Source: Lactarius indigo (taxonomy: Eukaryota; Basidiomycota; Agaricomycetes; Russulales; Russulaceae). From it: 64,000 nucleotides of DNA. The notes under the pieces were generated by a model. It searched no databases. It was not told the origin of the DNA and saw nothing but the letters and a program-made list of their open reading frames with translations. The stretch covers positions 62,001-126,000 of the forward strand of contig JAFKAC010000107.1 in assembly GCA_025766275.1 (NCBI GenBank), in the 5' to 3' direction. Both the position numbers and the translations under genes were made by a program. Positions within the stretch are counted from its first letter, which is position 1; every line of letters starts with the position of its first letter. Shown here piece after piece: positions 53,633 through 64,000 of the stretch.

Positions 53633-55754
53633 GCCATAAGACATTCAAGATTGAAACGTGACATATGTGGATGAAGATCACGAGGAGTGCCTCGGAAACT
53701 GCACACACGTTCTGATCTCAGACATTTCACTTTTTTCGGTGGAGACGGATAACACACATACTTTGATAGGTGAGGTAATACATGGGCTCCGATAGAGAGA
53801 TACAGTAGCAAATCGATTCAACTAACTGCGTGTTGGTCAGGTGGAAGGTGGTGCCAGGACGTGGACCATAGCTCGGGACTTCGGACCCGATTCACTCTTC
53901 AAAGCTTCAACGCTGAACAGAAGAGTAGCGAACCCCCGGCGTACATTCCAACAAAAGGCACATGTTCCCGTGAATGGTACCTAGAGAAACCTCGCTTGTA
54001 GGGCTTTCCACAACGATACAGTAATATCGCATCAACGCGTCAATATTTTAATCACCTAGATATGGTGTGGTTGCTTATTGGCCAAAATAACTTGAAAGGT
54101 TGGAGTGACGGCGCAAGACACAACATTGGCTGAACAAGACGGCAGCCTGAATTGGTTCAACGGAAACTGCCTATCTCGAATTCAACGAACTTCTTCGGGC
54201 TTGTCTTCGGGTGTTGATGTTCACACCAGGTCATTGTCTTAGCATCGATCGATCCGGTGTTCTGGGTTTTGGTGCCCAGATATACGATCACAGTACTAAC
54301 CTCAATCACTTTGGAAGACCAGCCGCTGTTTACTTTGGGAGTTTGTCGTTCTTCCACATATGACCAATCCCTGTGCTCCCTCGGGTTTCGTGTTCTGAAA
54401 TGGAGAGTTGCTCCTGCGCCTCTCGCGTTTTACGCACGCCTTTCCCCGGCCTTACCCTGTAGATCTCAAAGTTTCACTGATGTTCGTGCTGTGTTCTACA
54501 TGGTTGAGGGTGGCGGTGTTCATGTTTGCGGATGACGCGCACCGTCCTAGGATCGTCCTGAATGAGAAATTCAAGGTAATTGACAGCACGGGTCTAGTGA
54601 GCGTATTCTCTTCTGGTTCTCGGTGGTTGTCTGTGGAAGGTGAGGCCTGGGAGGTATAGGGACATCCGAGGGAATTTTGGAATAAAGATAGCCTGAGCCT
54701 GAGACTTGGCCTGGAAGCAAGGACCCAACCACAGTGAACCTATGAACCTATGATAAATAGAGCACACTCCGGACGGACTACCGGACCGGGTGACGGCTAG
54801 TGACTTCTAACTTCTTTGGATCCGGGTCTGACCCCTCCAAATTTGCTCTGACCCTGGGTCTGTGAGATTTGTAGAGTCTGCACTCAGTCATGATTAGGCC
54901 GGGTCATTGGAAACCCTGATGTTGGTAGGTGGTGACCATGGGTTGTACTTCATTTTTATTTTCAAGTTTTCGGTGTTTTTATGTCCTCGTCAATCAAAGC
55001 ACCAGGCAGCGCATCAGGATCTCATTCATCTGCTTGTTGGTTGATAGCACGGGAATGGGATCCACATAGTTTTCAGTCGCTGCTGATGCGGCGCTCAACT
55101 CCCAAATCTCCTCCAAGTGAAATGTCTTCAAAACACGACGTCTGGAAGGACATCACTAAGGGGTCTACATCCTACAAAACGGGGTCCAGGTATACTGATT
55201 TTACTTCTAGTCAAGCCTTGAGGCCTCAAGCCCTCAACTCTTGATCGAGCTTGATCCTCATTTGTGCTGTAGATATGTAATACACTATTCGCTTAATTTC
55301 GCTATTTGTTGTTACGCTGATAATGTGACCGTCTGACCCAGATTCGACCAGCTCCCACCTCGGACCCGTCCATCCCTGGGTTCAATGAAACCCGTTCGAA
55401 GGTTCCTTACTTCCGCCGTGGTATACTTCACATAGCCAGGTGTGATCTCCGCGGCTGTGAAGCACCAACTCACCTCTTTCAGGCGAGAGCCGCACAAATT
55501 TCTCATGAAATTTCTTGGTGAAACAACAAAGGACCCCGGTGGTGCATTCTAAAATGCCTAAGAAAAAATCATGACTTGATGGGCCAAAGCAAGCGTCATT
55601 GCACACTATTTCAGCTACGGTGAGAGCCGCAGCGATCCTCCGCTGTCGTTATGGCGCAAAAGATAGATCTCGGACACAAACGCCAGCTTTCTGTCCCGCA
55701 TTCTCTGGACCACTCGGGGTCGCTCGGCCTTGTACGGCGCGTACCCCTAGCACA
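53633..55754. other. Intergenic, no supported gene
   Basis: About 2.1 kb between the DUF3455 gene and the transporter relic. It has short frames only. One plus-strand frame at 54981-55244 is Ser/Lys-rich without a motif. A GGCCTGAGG/CCTCAAG-type palindromic sequence lies near its right end. Confidence 0.5.
55217..55230. repeat. Perfect 14-bp palindrome CTTGAGGCCTCAAG
   Basis: Self-complementary over all 14 bases, followed by a partial direct repeat (CAAGCCCTCAA). It sits about 500 bp before the transporter relic. Confidence 0.85.
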
Positions 55755-57414
55755 CAGAGTGAGAAATGCGACTCAGTGGGCTTTGATTCGGCGACTCGAA
55801 ACCAGCCTCAAGACGACTATCCCGACGGCGGCCTGCAGGCATGGTTAGTGGTATTGGGGGTTTGTTTTCCAGCGTATATGAAACTATGGACTGTGACCGA
55901 CCATGCACTGGGCTTCTTGTGCCTCTTTTTCAACGTGAGCAGCTTCCGACATACGGTCTACCTTCGGTTGCTCGTTCAAGAACTCACGACCGTTCGCATA
56001 GGTGGCTACAGGTGCTGATCATTGTCCATGCCATGTTCACTAGGTCTTTCAGGACTATCACGAGAACGTCTTACTAAAAAGAACCTCACCTTTTAACTTC
56101 CCATGTACGTCCTATCCATTTTACCTCCCCTTTGGTCTTCACATTTACCAATGGACATCATCTTGTAGTGCTTGGATCGGCTTCGTACAAGTACGTATTC
56201 TCGTCAAGTTGTCTACTACCCAGGTGGAAATTCGCTGGTCAACCAGGCTGCTTAAATATCTTTTCCTGCGCTTATTTCTGGCCGCTTATTTGATCTTGGC
56301 CACTTTCGTAGTACCGTAATCGTGGCATCGATATCGATGAGCCTCGTTTATGCACGTTCTTTATCGCAGAATGCCACGAGTATTGGCAACTACTACTCTA
56401 CCAACTTCGGCATTGGTGTCAGTATCCGAAATACCTCTCCGGAAACTTGATCGTCGACAGTCCGTTGTCCTTAGCTTTCATGTGGTCTCGTATATGGACC
56501 CGCGATGTGTGTCAAAGCTTGTTACTTTAAAAAGTGCCGGGCCACAACTTGAACACTTGGATCACTCGCTGCCTTCTTTCTCAATCAGAGGCACGGTGTT
56601 CCCCGTGGTGTTCCCAACCTTGCTCGTCGTAGTTGGGTACGCACAGACTGTGGATCTCCAGCTCACTATTCAGTTAAGATCCCCTACAGTCGAATTGACG
56701 ATGAGAACCATCGTCTCTTGCCGTGGGAATCATGAACTTGGTATTTAGTATGTATATTGTACATGTGATGTACATGTGAATACCATTGACAATTCGCAGA
56801 CAATACAGTGGCGACTAGCCCGACCACCGGCCACCCTTTGTGGCGGCTTCTTTAACTCAAAGCAGTTCAAGTCTCCCGCCTACACAGTATACACGGCATC
56901 TGGGATCGTGATCTTCCTCGGCATCAGCACACGTAAGCCAGGATCATGCCGACTCTCCTATGGAAAAGATCTCAACCCAGACTGACGCACGGCCGCGCAT
57001 ACAATGCTCGTTTTCATCAACCCAAGCGCACCCTCACAGGGGGTCTCAGAAAGCGTCTCCTCCTACCTCGTCTCCATAGCAAATACAGGCAATGCTGTCG
57101 GTCGCCTACCCAGCGACCTCCTCGCCGACCATCCCGGCGGCTGCGCCGACGTCGGACGGCGGACGGGCATGTACCTCACCATCGTCCCACTCGGCGCACT
57201 TGCGGGCCCACCGATATCCGGCGCGATCAACCACTCCACGGGTGGGCACACCGTCATTGGGATCTTCGCCGGTACAGTCGTGACGGCGTCGGTAAAACTT
57301 GGGCTTATAATGTACATTTCGTTTTTCTCTTCAGATTCCTCGGTGATGGTCGGGGTCTTTCTGCTGGCGCTCTCCCGATATTTCGTGCTGGGCAGATGGA
57401 GAGGTAAAGCGTAG
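55755..57414 (+). pseudogene. Decayed monocarboxylate-type MFS transporter
   Basis: Pieces of a fungal monocarboxylate/Mch-type MFS protein appear in order: YPDGGLQAWLVVLG (TM1 entry), VFQDYHENVLLKRTSPFNFP, SAWIGFVQ, PALISGRLFDLGHFR, FFIAECHEYWQLLLYQ, FGIGVSI, then GGFFNSKQFKSPAYTVY, SVSSYLVSIANTGNAVGRL and DVGRRTGMYLTIVPLGALAG. The end is RYFVLGRWRGKA-TAG, the family's usual C-terminus. Damage is visible. After QLLLYQ the next block (FGIGVSI) is out of frame without splice signals. LLADHPGG joins almost directly to DVGRRTG, whereas intact members have about 60 more residues (two helices) between these motifs. No clear initiator Met precedes TM1. Some breaks could be unrecognised introns, but the internal loss is hard to explain otherwise. 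Confidence 0.65.
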
Positions 57415-58285
57415 GTGAGTCTGCACCCAAGGTTTCCGTTACAAGATATACTTCAGTTTCACAAAAACGTATTGTACGTTGACCATACGCATCACGGATT
57501 ACGGATTAGCTCATAGCAGAAAATTAATCCTGGGTCCCCTTGATCTTACTTTTCTGTTTGAATTGAGAAGTGGAAAGGAAGTATCCGATTGAACGACGGC
57601 ATTTACGCGCAGTTGGACAAGCAACGGGCAAGTGGGTATGAAGGTCACTCCACGCTGCGGAAGATAACAAGGGAAGCGGGGAATCGATAAAAGAAAGCTC
57701 GAAGATCGGCTTTAGGGCGACGCACTTTCACCTAGAGCTTTTCGAGAACAAGGACGCCACGCGATGACGCGAATGCTATATAGCTCTACATGCGGATCCG
57801 CGACGATACCACAGTACTGTGAATGAGATGTGCTTCAGGCCTCCAGGCCTCAGCGCTCAGCGCTGGAGCCGAAGCCTGAAACTTCAGCTTCGTGCCTACG
57901 GTACGGGTCGCTCACTTCGTTCACTTCACTGACCTTCGGCACTCTACAGCTTGTAAGTTACGGTTGTTCGTACAGCAACATCCGACGTGTGTGGGGCTTG
58001 ATGAACGTCGAGACCGAATCTCAGTATATGCAATACACGGATTTCACGGGCAAGAACGAGCGCAGGACCACCTGGATGCTGGCAGGATAGACCCATCAGA
58101 GTGTTAGTAGGTGAAAAAATACACATCACAGAGATACAGCATATATGTGCATCCTTTAACACGCCCTATACTCCACTGTTAAGGTACCCATTCGCCCTGT
58201 TATTTAAATTTAAGACCTGCCTCGCGTGAATCTACCCAGATCCGCCATCACTCCGATACCATTGACGGCGAAAACACTAGACCCA
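57415..58285. other. Intergenic between the transporter relic (+) and the SDR gene (-)
   Basis: No coding content. It contains an imperfect inverted repeat at 57834-57880 (TTCAGGC...GCCTGAA outer ends, AGCGC inner ends). Confidence 0.5.
57834..57880. repeat. Short imperfect inverted repeat
   Basis: Outer arms TTCAGGC and GCCTGAA, with inner match CAGCGC/GCGCTG. It uses the same AGGCCT words as the palindrome at 55217, on the other side of the transporter relic. Confidence 0.6.
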
Positions 58286-59399
58286 TCAGGCTGTGGAGGG
58301 ATTGACGGTAGAATAACCTCCGTCCACGACGATTTCCTGGCCATTGGTATAGCATCCTGCCTTAGACGAAAGATAGATGACTGTCCCAGCGATCTCTCCA
58401 GCCCTGCGGGGTAACATCTGGGTCAGGTGACACCGATAATCCGGGCTGTTTGACATACGAGCCTGCTCGTCCAGCTGGCACGGGGATCAAGCTTTGTGAG
58501 ACCTTCGCCACGTCTTCAAGACTCGTAATGGCATCGAGCGTGATTTCGGACGCGTAAACGCCTGGTGCGATGGCGTTGACGCGCACGGGGATGCCTTTAA
58601 GGGCGATTTCCGTCGCCAGCATCTTGGTGAGATGCCCCGCCGCCGCCTTTGCGCTATTATATGCGAACTTTCCTCTGACGGTTACTATCAAGGAATGGAG
58701 GCAAGGGCGTACTCACGTGTCTCTGCGCGATCTTCAGAATTCCACTTACGCTGGTGATGTTGACAACGCTGGACGTGTGGCCTTCGATATCTCGACTGCC
58801 CTTGTCTAGCAGACCGAGAAATGCCGTGGTCATGTAATAGATAGAGAACGTGTTGGTCTTGTAAAGCGTGGACCATGCGTCGGGGCCGTCATCATTGAAA
58901 AGTGCGCTTCCGAGTGTCTCAGCATTGGCATTCTGTGGAGCATCTGGATCATTGAGGAAATGTGACACAGGGCCTACGATTCCGGCGCTGGGGGATCGGG
59001 TGAGTCTGCGGTGCTGCATCGGGCTAAGTGGGCCTACTTGTTCACCAAGATATGTAATTTACCGTCCTTTTCTTCGATGACATTCTTCGCCTTGATAATA
59101 CTGTCGCGATCTGAGACATCAAGGGGTAATCTATTGGTTTAATGAGGAATTATCAGTACAGATTAGAGCAGTGGAATCTCAAGTCATACATACGGTATGA
59201 CAGTTCCTGTTCCCTGAGCTGACCATTCGGCAGCGACTGTGTCTAGGACTTCCTTACGCCGACCTCCAATGTACACCTTGGCGCCGTTCGCCGCGAGTCC
59301 TCTGGCGATCATGAGGCCGATGCCGGTGCCACCACCAGAAACCAGGGCAATGCGGCCATGGAGATCGAAAACGTTTTGGAGATCAACCGTTGATGACAT
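58286..59399 (-). CDS. Short-chain dehydrogenase/reductase (298 aa)
   Basis: Five exons (59194-59399, 59038-59130, 58717-58987, 58459-58667, 58286-58403) sum to an intact 298-residue frame with 49-63 nt introns. It is a classical SDR using NAD(P)H. The cofactor motif is SGGGTGIGLMIARGLAANGA (T-G-x3-G-x-G variant) with GGRR at the end of strand 2, the basic pair favouring NADPH. Next come LPLDVSD and NNAGIVGPV, the catalytic Ser segment NITSVSG, then YNSAK (Tyr-x3-Lys), and VRVNAIAPGVYASEIT after the active site. The C-terminus EIAGTVIYLSSKAGCYTNGQ, EIVVDGGY is the usual SDR end. The substrate cannot be told; the closest memory is of fungal RhlG/3-oxoacyl-reductase-like members. It shares a 119-bp promoter with PRP24. 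Confidence 0.9.
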
Positions 59400-59518
59400 G
59401 GTTTAGGAGCTGGGAAGGTCAGATACCCACGTCTCATCGTGATAGTGGATAATGGGATAGAACGTCATGCACGGCCCGTCACGCCACCACCCCTAGCACC
59501 TGACCCGCACCCGCAACG
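59400..59518. promoter_or_regulatory. 119-bp divergent promoter between the SDR gene and PRP24
   Basis: Start codons at 59399 (-) and 59519 (+) face apart. The PRP24 side is CA/CC-rich. No TATA box is apparent. Confidence 0.55.
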
Positions 59519-62500
59519 ATGGACGAAGAACAAGCTTTGGACGCACTCTCAAATGTTATCTCTGCACTCTCAGAAACACCTTTTGACCTATCGCTCCATG
59601 CCCAACATATACAACTCGCTGCCGCAGCTGGCATGAATGATCAGGTGCACGTCGCACGCGAGACGCTCACGACCTACTACGCCTGTGCTGACGACGTGTG
59701 GCTGCCTCTCCTTGAGGAGAAAAAGAAGACTGCGAACCTCGATTCGATAGACGGTGTCCTATCTTTATTGCAGGCATACAAGCTAGCCGAGGATGATTAC
59801 TTGTGTGCGCGCTCCCTCATCTCCAACCGTGGACTATGCGTTGCTTAACCTGAATAGCCATTCCGCTACTTCGCCAGCATATCGACTTTTTGATAGACAG
59901 ACATGCCCATTTCTCATCATCGAGCACGAATTCCGTCTTGCCAGAGGACCCATTCTCCAAGGAGTGGACCCGTGAGGCGCTGAACGCTGTTGTTGCACGG
60001 GGTGTTGGTCATATGACGCAGGTCAGCCCATTCGTGCATCCCTTATGACTGCCCTCCAACGTCTTTTTCAGGGTCACTTGCTGTGGGATGCTCTGCGCGA
60101 TTGGGAGATTGATAACCTCTCAACGGTGTTATCGGATGAGAGGTGAGCGCTACGTACTACATCGCTCCCCCATCCTCTCAAGGACATGGATTTCTCCCTC
60201 AGATCAACTATCGTTGTAGAAATTGAAGACATGTATCTCGAGCGTCTCCAACAGTGTTATTCTAGTGTGTCGTGTTACCTCCCGACTACATCGTTTCTTC
60301 TGACCCTTCATAGCGAACGAGGAGACCTTTCAGTCTTATTCGACATTTACAACGAACTACAAGCCACCACAAGCATACGAAACATTGCTCATAAATGCAT
60401 CCAAAATCCGAGGGAAGGCTAAGAAAGCGTATGAGTGGCGCGAACCATACGAACTTGCCCTGGTGAGAGATCTTTGTTATCCATCATTTTACCGAATATC
60501 CGTGATTGTATTCACAAAGTCGTCTAGGAACAATCCAAGCATTCATTGTACGCTTACCGAAACTACGTTGCCTACGAACTTCGCGCGAAGCAGCCCGATC
60601 TCGACATTCTATCAAACATCCATGAACGGGCAATCGCAGAGGCAGCCAAGCGAAGGGCCGTCGGAGAGGCGGGAGCGGAAGAAGCTTTAAGATTGTGGTG
60701 GGGAAGCTACGTTGACACCATGGTGTGTCTTTTAATTGTTCATCCAATGGTATTTGCCCAAGCCCCATCGCCCTACAGAGACGCAACGACGCGCCGGCGG
60801 AGCAACAGCTCTCTTTATTTCGACGCTCTGTAAGGAGTGTACCCGGTAGTGGCGAACAGTGGGCTAAATATATCCGCTTTTTGGTGGGTGATAGCTATCT
60901 TACTCATCTCATCAAATCATTCTGACTTTTTCTCAGGAAATGAATAGCGACGTGGTTGACGAAAGTAAAGGAGAGCCTATATCAGGTATATAATTCGCCC
61001 GCGCGTTCGTTGTTATATATTGACAATTTCCCCTTCAGTTCTCTATGACAGGGCTTTCGCGACCAAATTGCTTCAAAACGACGTTGAAGGAATGATTTCG
61101 CTATTTATGGCTCGTGCTGGGTTCGAACGCCGCATATGCTTTGCGAGCCTTGAACATGAGCAACCTGCACGGGCGGAATCTGCAATTCCCGAATCTGCTG
61201 TGGCTCACCCTTTCCTTGAACCTCAAGACCGCTTATCCGCCCTCTTGGACATATTGAATGGCGGTATCAAGACTCTACGATCTGGTGAATGCCAGATTCC
61301 CGTCTACTTGCATGTAACTGCACGCTGAACGGCTGTTCTAGCGTCCAATGGCGGTGATTCTCGGTTTCGCCTCGAACGTTTCCTCTTCACACTTGTAAGA
61401 CTCGTCTACTATAATTAGCACCTGCCTTTGACGACATCACATCAGCATCACGAGCTCGAGCAGAGCGATGAAGCGACCAAAGTATGGGCCGACACTGCGA
61501 AGCACTACAAAACTGCGTATGTCCCTTGGCTTGAGTATACAAGTGCGCTGGAGTACGCAGCCATGCCGTTTTTTGTTCTGTTTACCTGACTGACGGAATC
61601 GGTCAGGCGCCAAGGAGATCACAACGAAGCCAGGAAGGTGTTTATGAAAGTAGCCAAATCCCCACTTGACTGGCCAGAAATGCTCTGGGAGGCGTGGCTT
61701 TCTTTCGAACATAGCCACGGCTCGGCAAAAGAAGTACAGAACGCACTCGACATTGTGGAGCGCGCGAGGACGCAAGTGGAGGCCCGACGCGCCAAGGTGC
61801 TACTTTCTTCTCTCAAGCCTCCCTCACTATACTGATGACCACACCAAAGGAGGCTGAGAAGGCGGGTTACCAAGCAATGCAGGTCACGGCTCTACCAGAG
61901 TCAGCGAACGTACCGGTCTCTGATATGACTGAGACCGCGCAAAGCGTCGAAGCGCCTATGGACGTAGACGACGAGACGAAAGGGGCAGCAAGCGGCGTGA
62001 AGAGAAAGGCGGAAGAAGAGCCCACAGAGGAGATCAAAAAGGCTCGAGTCGGTGTGTGCACTCGAACTGAGGATTCACGGCAGCTACTCACAGGAGCGTA
62101 TAGAGCAATCCCATATGCTCAAACGGTTCGCCTGATTTTTGGAGACTACCCTAATATATGTACAACTGACATATATGTGATACTGCAGAGACCGGGAGAA
62201 TTGCACCGTCTTTGTCGGAGACCTCCCAGCAGGGACTACAGACGACGACCTGACTCAACTCTTCAAAGATGTCCGCTCCTTTTCATACATGCGGTGCAGT
62301 TCCCTGACAAAACAGCTTAGTGCGGAGTCGTTCGCGAAGTCAAAATTACCCAGCTACCAAACACGCTCGTCGCCACTGTCGAGTTCATGTCCCGAGACAG
62401 TGTACCCGCGGCTCTTACGAAGGATAAGAAACGAGTACATGATCACGAGATCGGCGTCCATCTCGCGTGGGAGTCGACGCTTTATATAACCAACTTCCCC

Positions 62501-63738
62501 GAGAGCGCGGACGACGCTTCAATCCGTAAACTCTTTGCCCAGGTGCGCAGCTGTCTTGAATTAGGTCGTTAGCAGGTAACTGACGTGACGTAGTACGGGC
62601 ATATTTTCGACGTTCGGTGGCCGAGCAAGAAGTTCAAGAGCACGAGGAGATTCTGCTATGTTCAGTATACGTCTCCAGTACGTTATTTTTCCTCAGGTGT
62701 TGACGACATTAATCCTCGTGCCGTACAGACTGCAGCTAAACTGGCATTGGAGCTGCACGGTCGGGAGCTTGAACCGGGTCACAATCTGAATGTATACATA
62801 TCTAATCCCGAGCGAAGAAAGGAGCGAACCGACGCAGATGCAAATGCTCGAGAAGTATACGTTGCTGGGCTAAGCAAGTTCGTGACCAAAGACGATCTAG
62901 CAAAGCTGTTCCGGACCGTATGTTTTTGATTATGTCAATGTTCTTCGCTGACAGATGTCAGTATGGCCCTGTGAAAGAAGTCCGGATGGCTCTAAACACC
63001 GATAACCTTTCGAAAGGTTTTGCTTTTATTGAGTTCGAAGAAGAGGTGGGACTTTGGTCGAGTCCCGCACTTGTGGTCGAGTACTTACTCTCGATCCCCA
63101 TGCAGAAAGATGCCGTAAAGGCTCTTGCAGCAAATAACTATGAACTCAAGAAGCGCAGGATCGCAGTCACACTGTCCGATACTCGCGTACGTTCTCACAA
63201 ACGGTGAGTATTTATTTCTAATCCTCCAAGACCGAGATCTGATCTGCGCAACCGCCATGTCAGTGAGACCGAGAGCGGATTCGGCAAAAAGGCGGATGCA
63301 CGAAGCCGGTCGCTGCGTATCCGCGATCTCCCCGACAGTACCCAAGAGGGCCTACTCCAACAAACCGTCGAAAAACTTGCACCAGTGAACCGCGTAGAGG
63401 TGTTTGTCGACAAGCACGAAGCAATAGTTGAATTCCAATCGCAGGCAGATGCTGCACGGTTACTGCTAAGCCCTGAGCCCTTCGACTTCAATGGCGTGCA
63501 ACTACGGTTTTCAGAGGCCGAGGACGTTTCTGCAAAACCGCGCAACACTTTAGCGGCTAGGGGTGGTGCGTTCATTCCGCGCAATGCTGCGTCGAGACCT
63601 CGTGCCGGATTGGGCCGAGCACGAAATCCCCCTCCAGCAACCCTACCTGCAGGCTCACAGATGCCCGTTGATGATGGTGCGCCGGGTAAGGGAAAGGCGC
63701 AGGATGATTTCAGAAAGATGCTTTTAGGTGGGAAGTAG
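59519..63738 (+). CDS. PRP24: U4/U6 snRNA-annealing splicing factor PRP24 (SART3 type)
   Basis: Helps U6 snRNA re-anneal with U4 so that the snRNPs can be recycled. The ATG at 59519 starts MDEEQALDALSNVISAL. The first half is a chain of half-a-TPR (HAT) helices (DDVWLPLLEEKKKT; AEAAKRRAVGEAG; YVPWLEYTSA-like; PEMLWEAWLSFEHSHGSAKE), the SART3 layout that yeast Prp24 lacks. A Glu/Lys linker (VKRKAEEEPTEEIKKARV) leads to RRM1 (NCTVFVGDLPAGTTDDDL), RRM2 (TLYITNFPESADDASIRKLF) and RRM3 (REVYVAGLSKFVTKDDLAKL, KGFAFIEFEEE). A fourth divergent RRM follows (SLRIRDLPDSTQEGLL, HEAIVEFQSQADAARLLL). The C-terminus DFRKMLLGGK-TAG is the Lsm-interacting motif that docks on the Lsm2-8 ring. Many introns split the gene, notably in the HAT part. 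Confidence 0.92.
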
Positions 63739-64000
63739 TGTGTTGGTGTTTGTTGTATATATCTATCGTGCTTGTAATCGCATCTGCATTCGACTACCCG
63801 AGCAACAGTGCCCGCGGAAGTGCGGACCGAGCGCCGGATGAGCGCCTCGCGCAACCATATCACAAGCAACATCCCCTTGAACACTTTATTGCACTACTCT
63901 CCATCAATCATCCTGGATCCAGAACTTATGGAGGCAGTTGAGTTTCAAGAGAGCAATTCTATAGTGTTCGAGTGGACACTTCGCGGTTTGAAGAATCTTT
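63739..64000. other. 3' flank of PRP24, no gene seen
   Basis: Last 262 bp of the window. The frame continuing here has no recognisable content. Confidence 0.5.

Noticed and set aside
54981..55244. 87-codon Ser/Lys-rich ORF
   Set aside because: No motif or leader, and it lies in sequence with palindromic repeat words.

Overview
The window is nuclear DNA from a filamentous basidiomycete, most likely an agaricomycete. Genes are split by many short GT-AG introns of about 50-70 nt, promoters are pyrimidine-rich, and the gene set is typically fungal: a CreA/Mig1 zinc finger, PLD1, PRP8, PRP24, a STRIPAK SIKE-family coiled coil and a DUF3455 secreted protein. A putative farnesylated mating pheromone precursor and a chromodomain Ty3/Gypsy element also fit. 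No bacterial-type operon, CRISPR array, rRNA or tRNA gene was found.

Layout. 1-459: 3' end of an importin-7/8-type karyopherin (+). 1065-3025: carbon catabolite repressor CreA (-). 3.0-12.0 kb: a gene-poor island of about 9 kb with one decayed, unidentified reading frame. 12049-12225: small pheromone precursor-like gene ending in CVIA, with its own TATA promoter. 12896-19214: phospholipase D1 (+), one intron of which is mostly a foldback hairpin. 19588-19940: 95-residue unknown protein (-). 20390-21911: PHD-finger-like protein (-), divergent from a SIKE/FGFR1OP2-family protein (+, 22037-23111). 24291-27616: PH-domain, Pro/Ser-rich protein (+). 28638-37270: PRP8 (-).

37702-44726 is a complete LTR retrotransposon (-), apparently very young: the two 375-bp LTRs look identical and the 5-bp target duplication is intact. 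It carries gag, pol with a chromodomain, and a third ORF with two CCHC zinc knuckles in the place where env would lie. Its primer-binding site is complementary to a segment inside its own LTR, as in self-priming Tf1/sushi elements. It lies about 430 bp upstream of the PRP8 start codon.

47270-49201: Ser/Pro-rich protein with a C-terminal coiled coil (+). 52768-53632: secreted DUF3455 protein (+). 55.7-57.4 kb: decayed monocarboxylate-type MFS transporter. 58286-59399: short-chain dehydrogenase (-), sharing a 119-bp divergent promoter with the splicing factor PRP24/SART3 (+, 59519-63738).

The conserved genes are mostly housekeeping and regulatory: nuclear import, glucose repression, phospholipid signalling, U5 and U6 snRNP function, STRIPAK. 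Most novelty lies in the retroelement, the pheromone-like gene with its gene-poor flank, and the hairpin intron. Splice sites were read by eye. Exons were summed to an intact frame for the PHD, SIKE, PH, DUF3455, SDR and 95-residue genes. PLD1, PRP8 and PRP24 were followed by family motifs rather than every junction.
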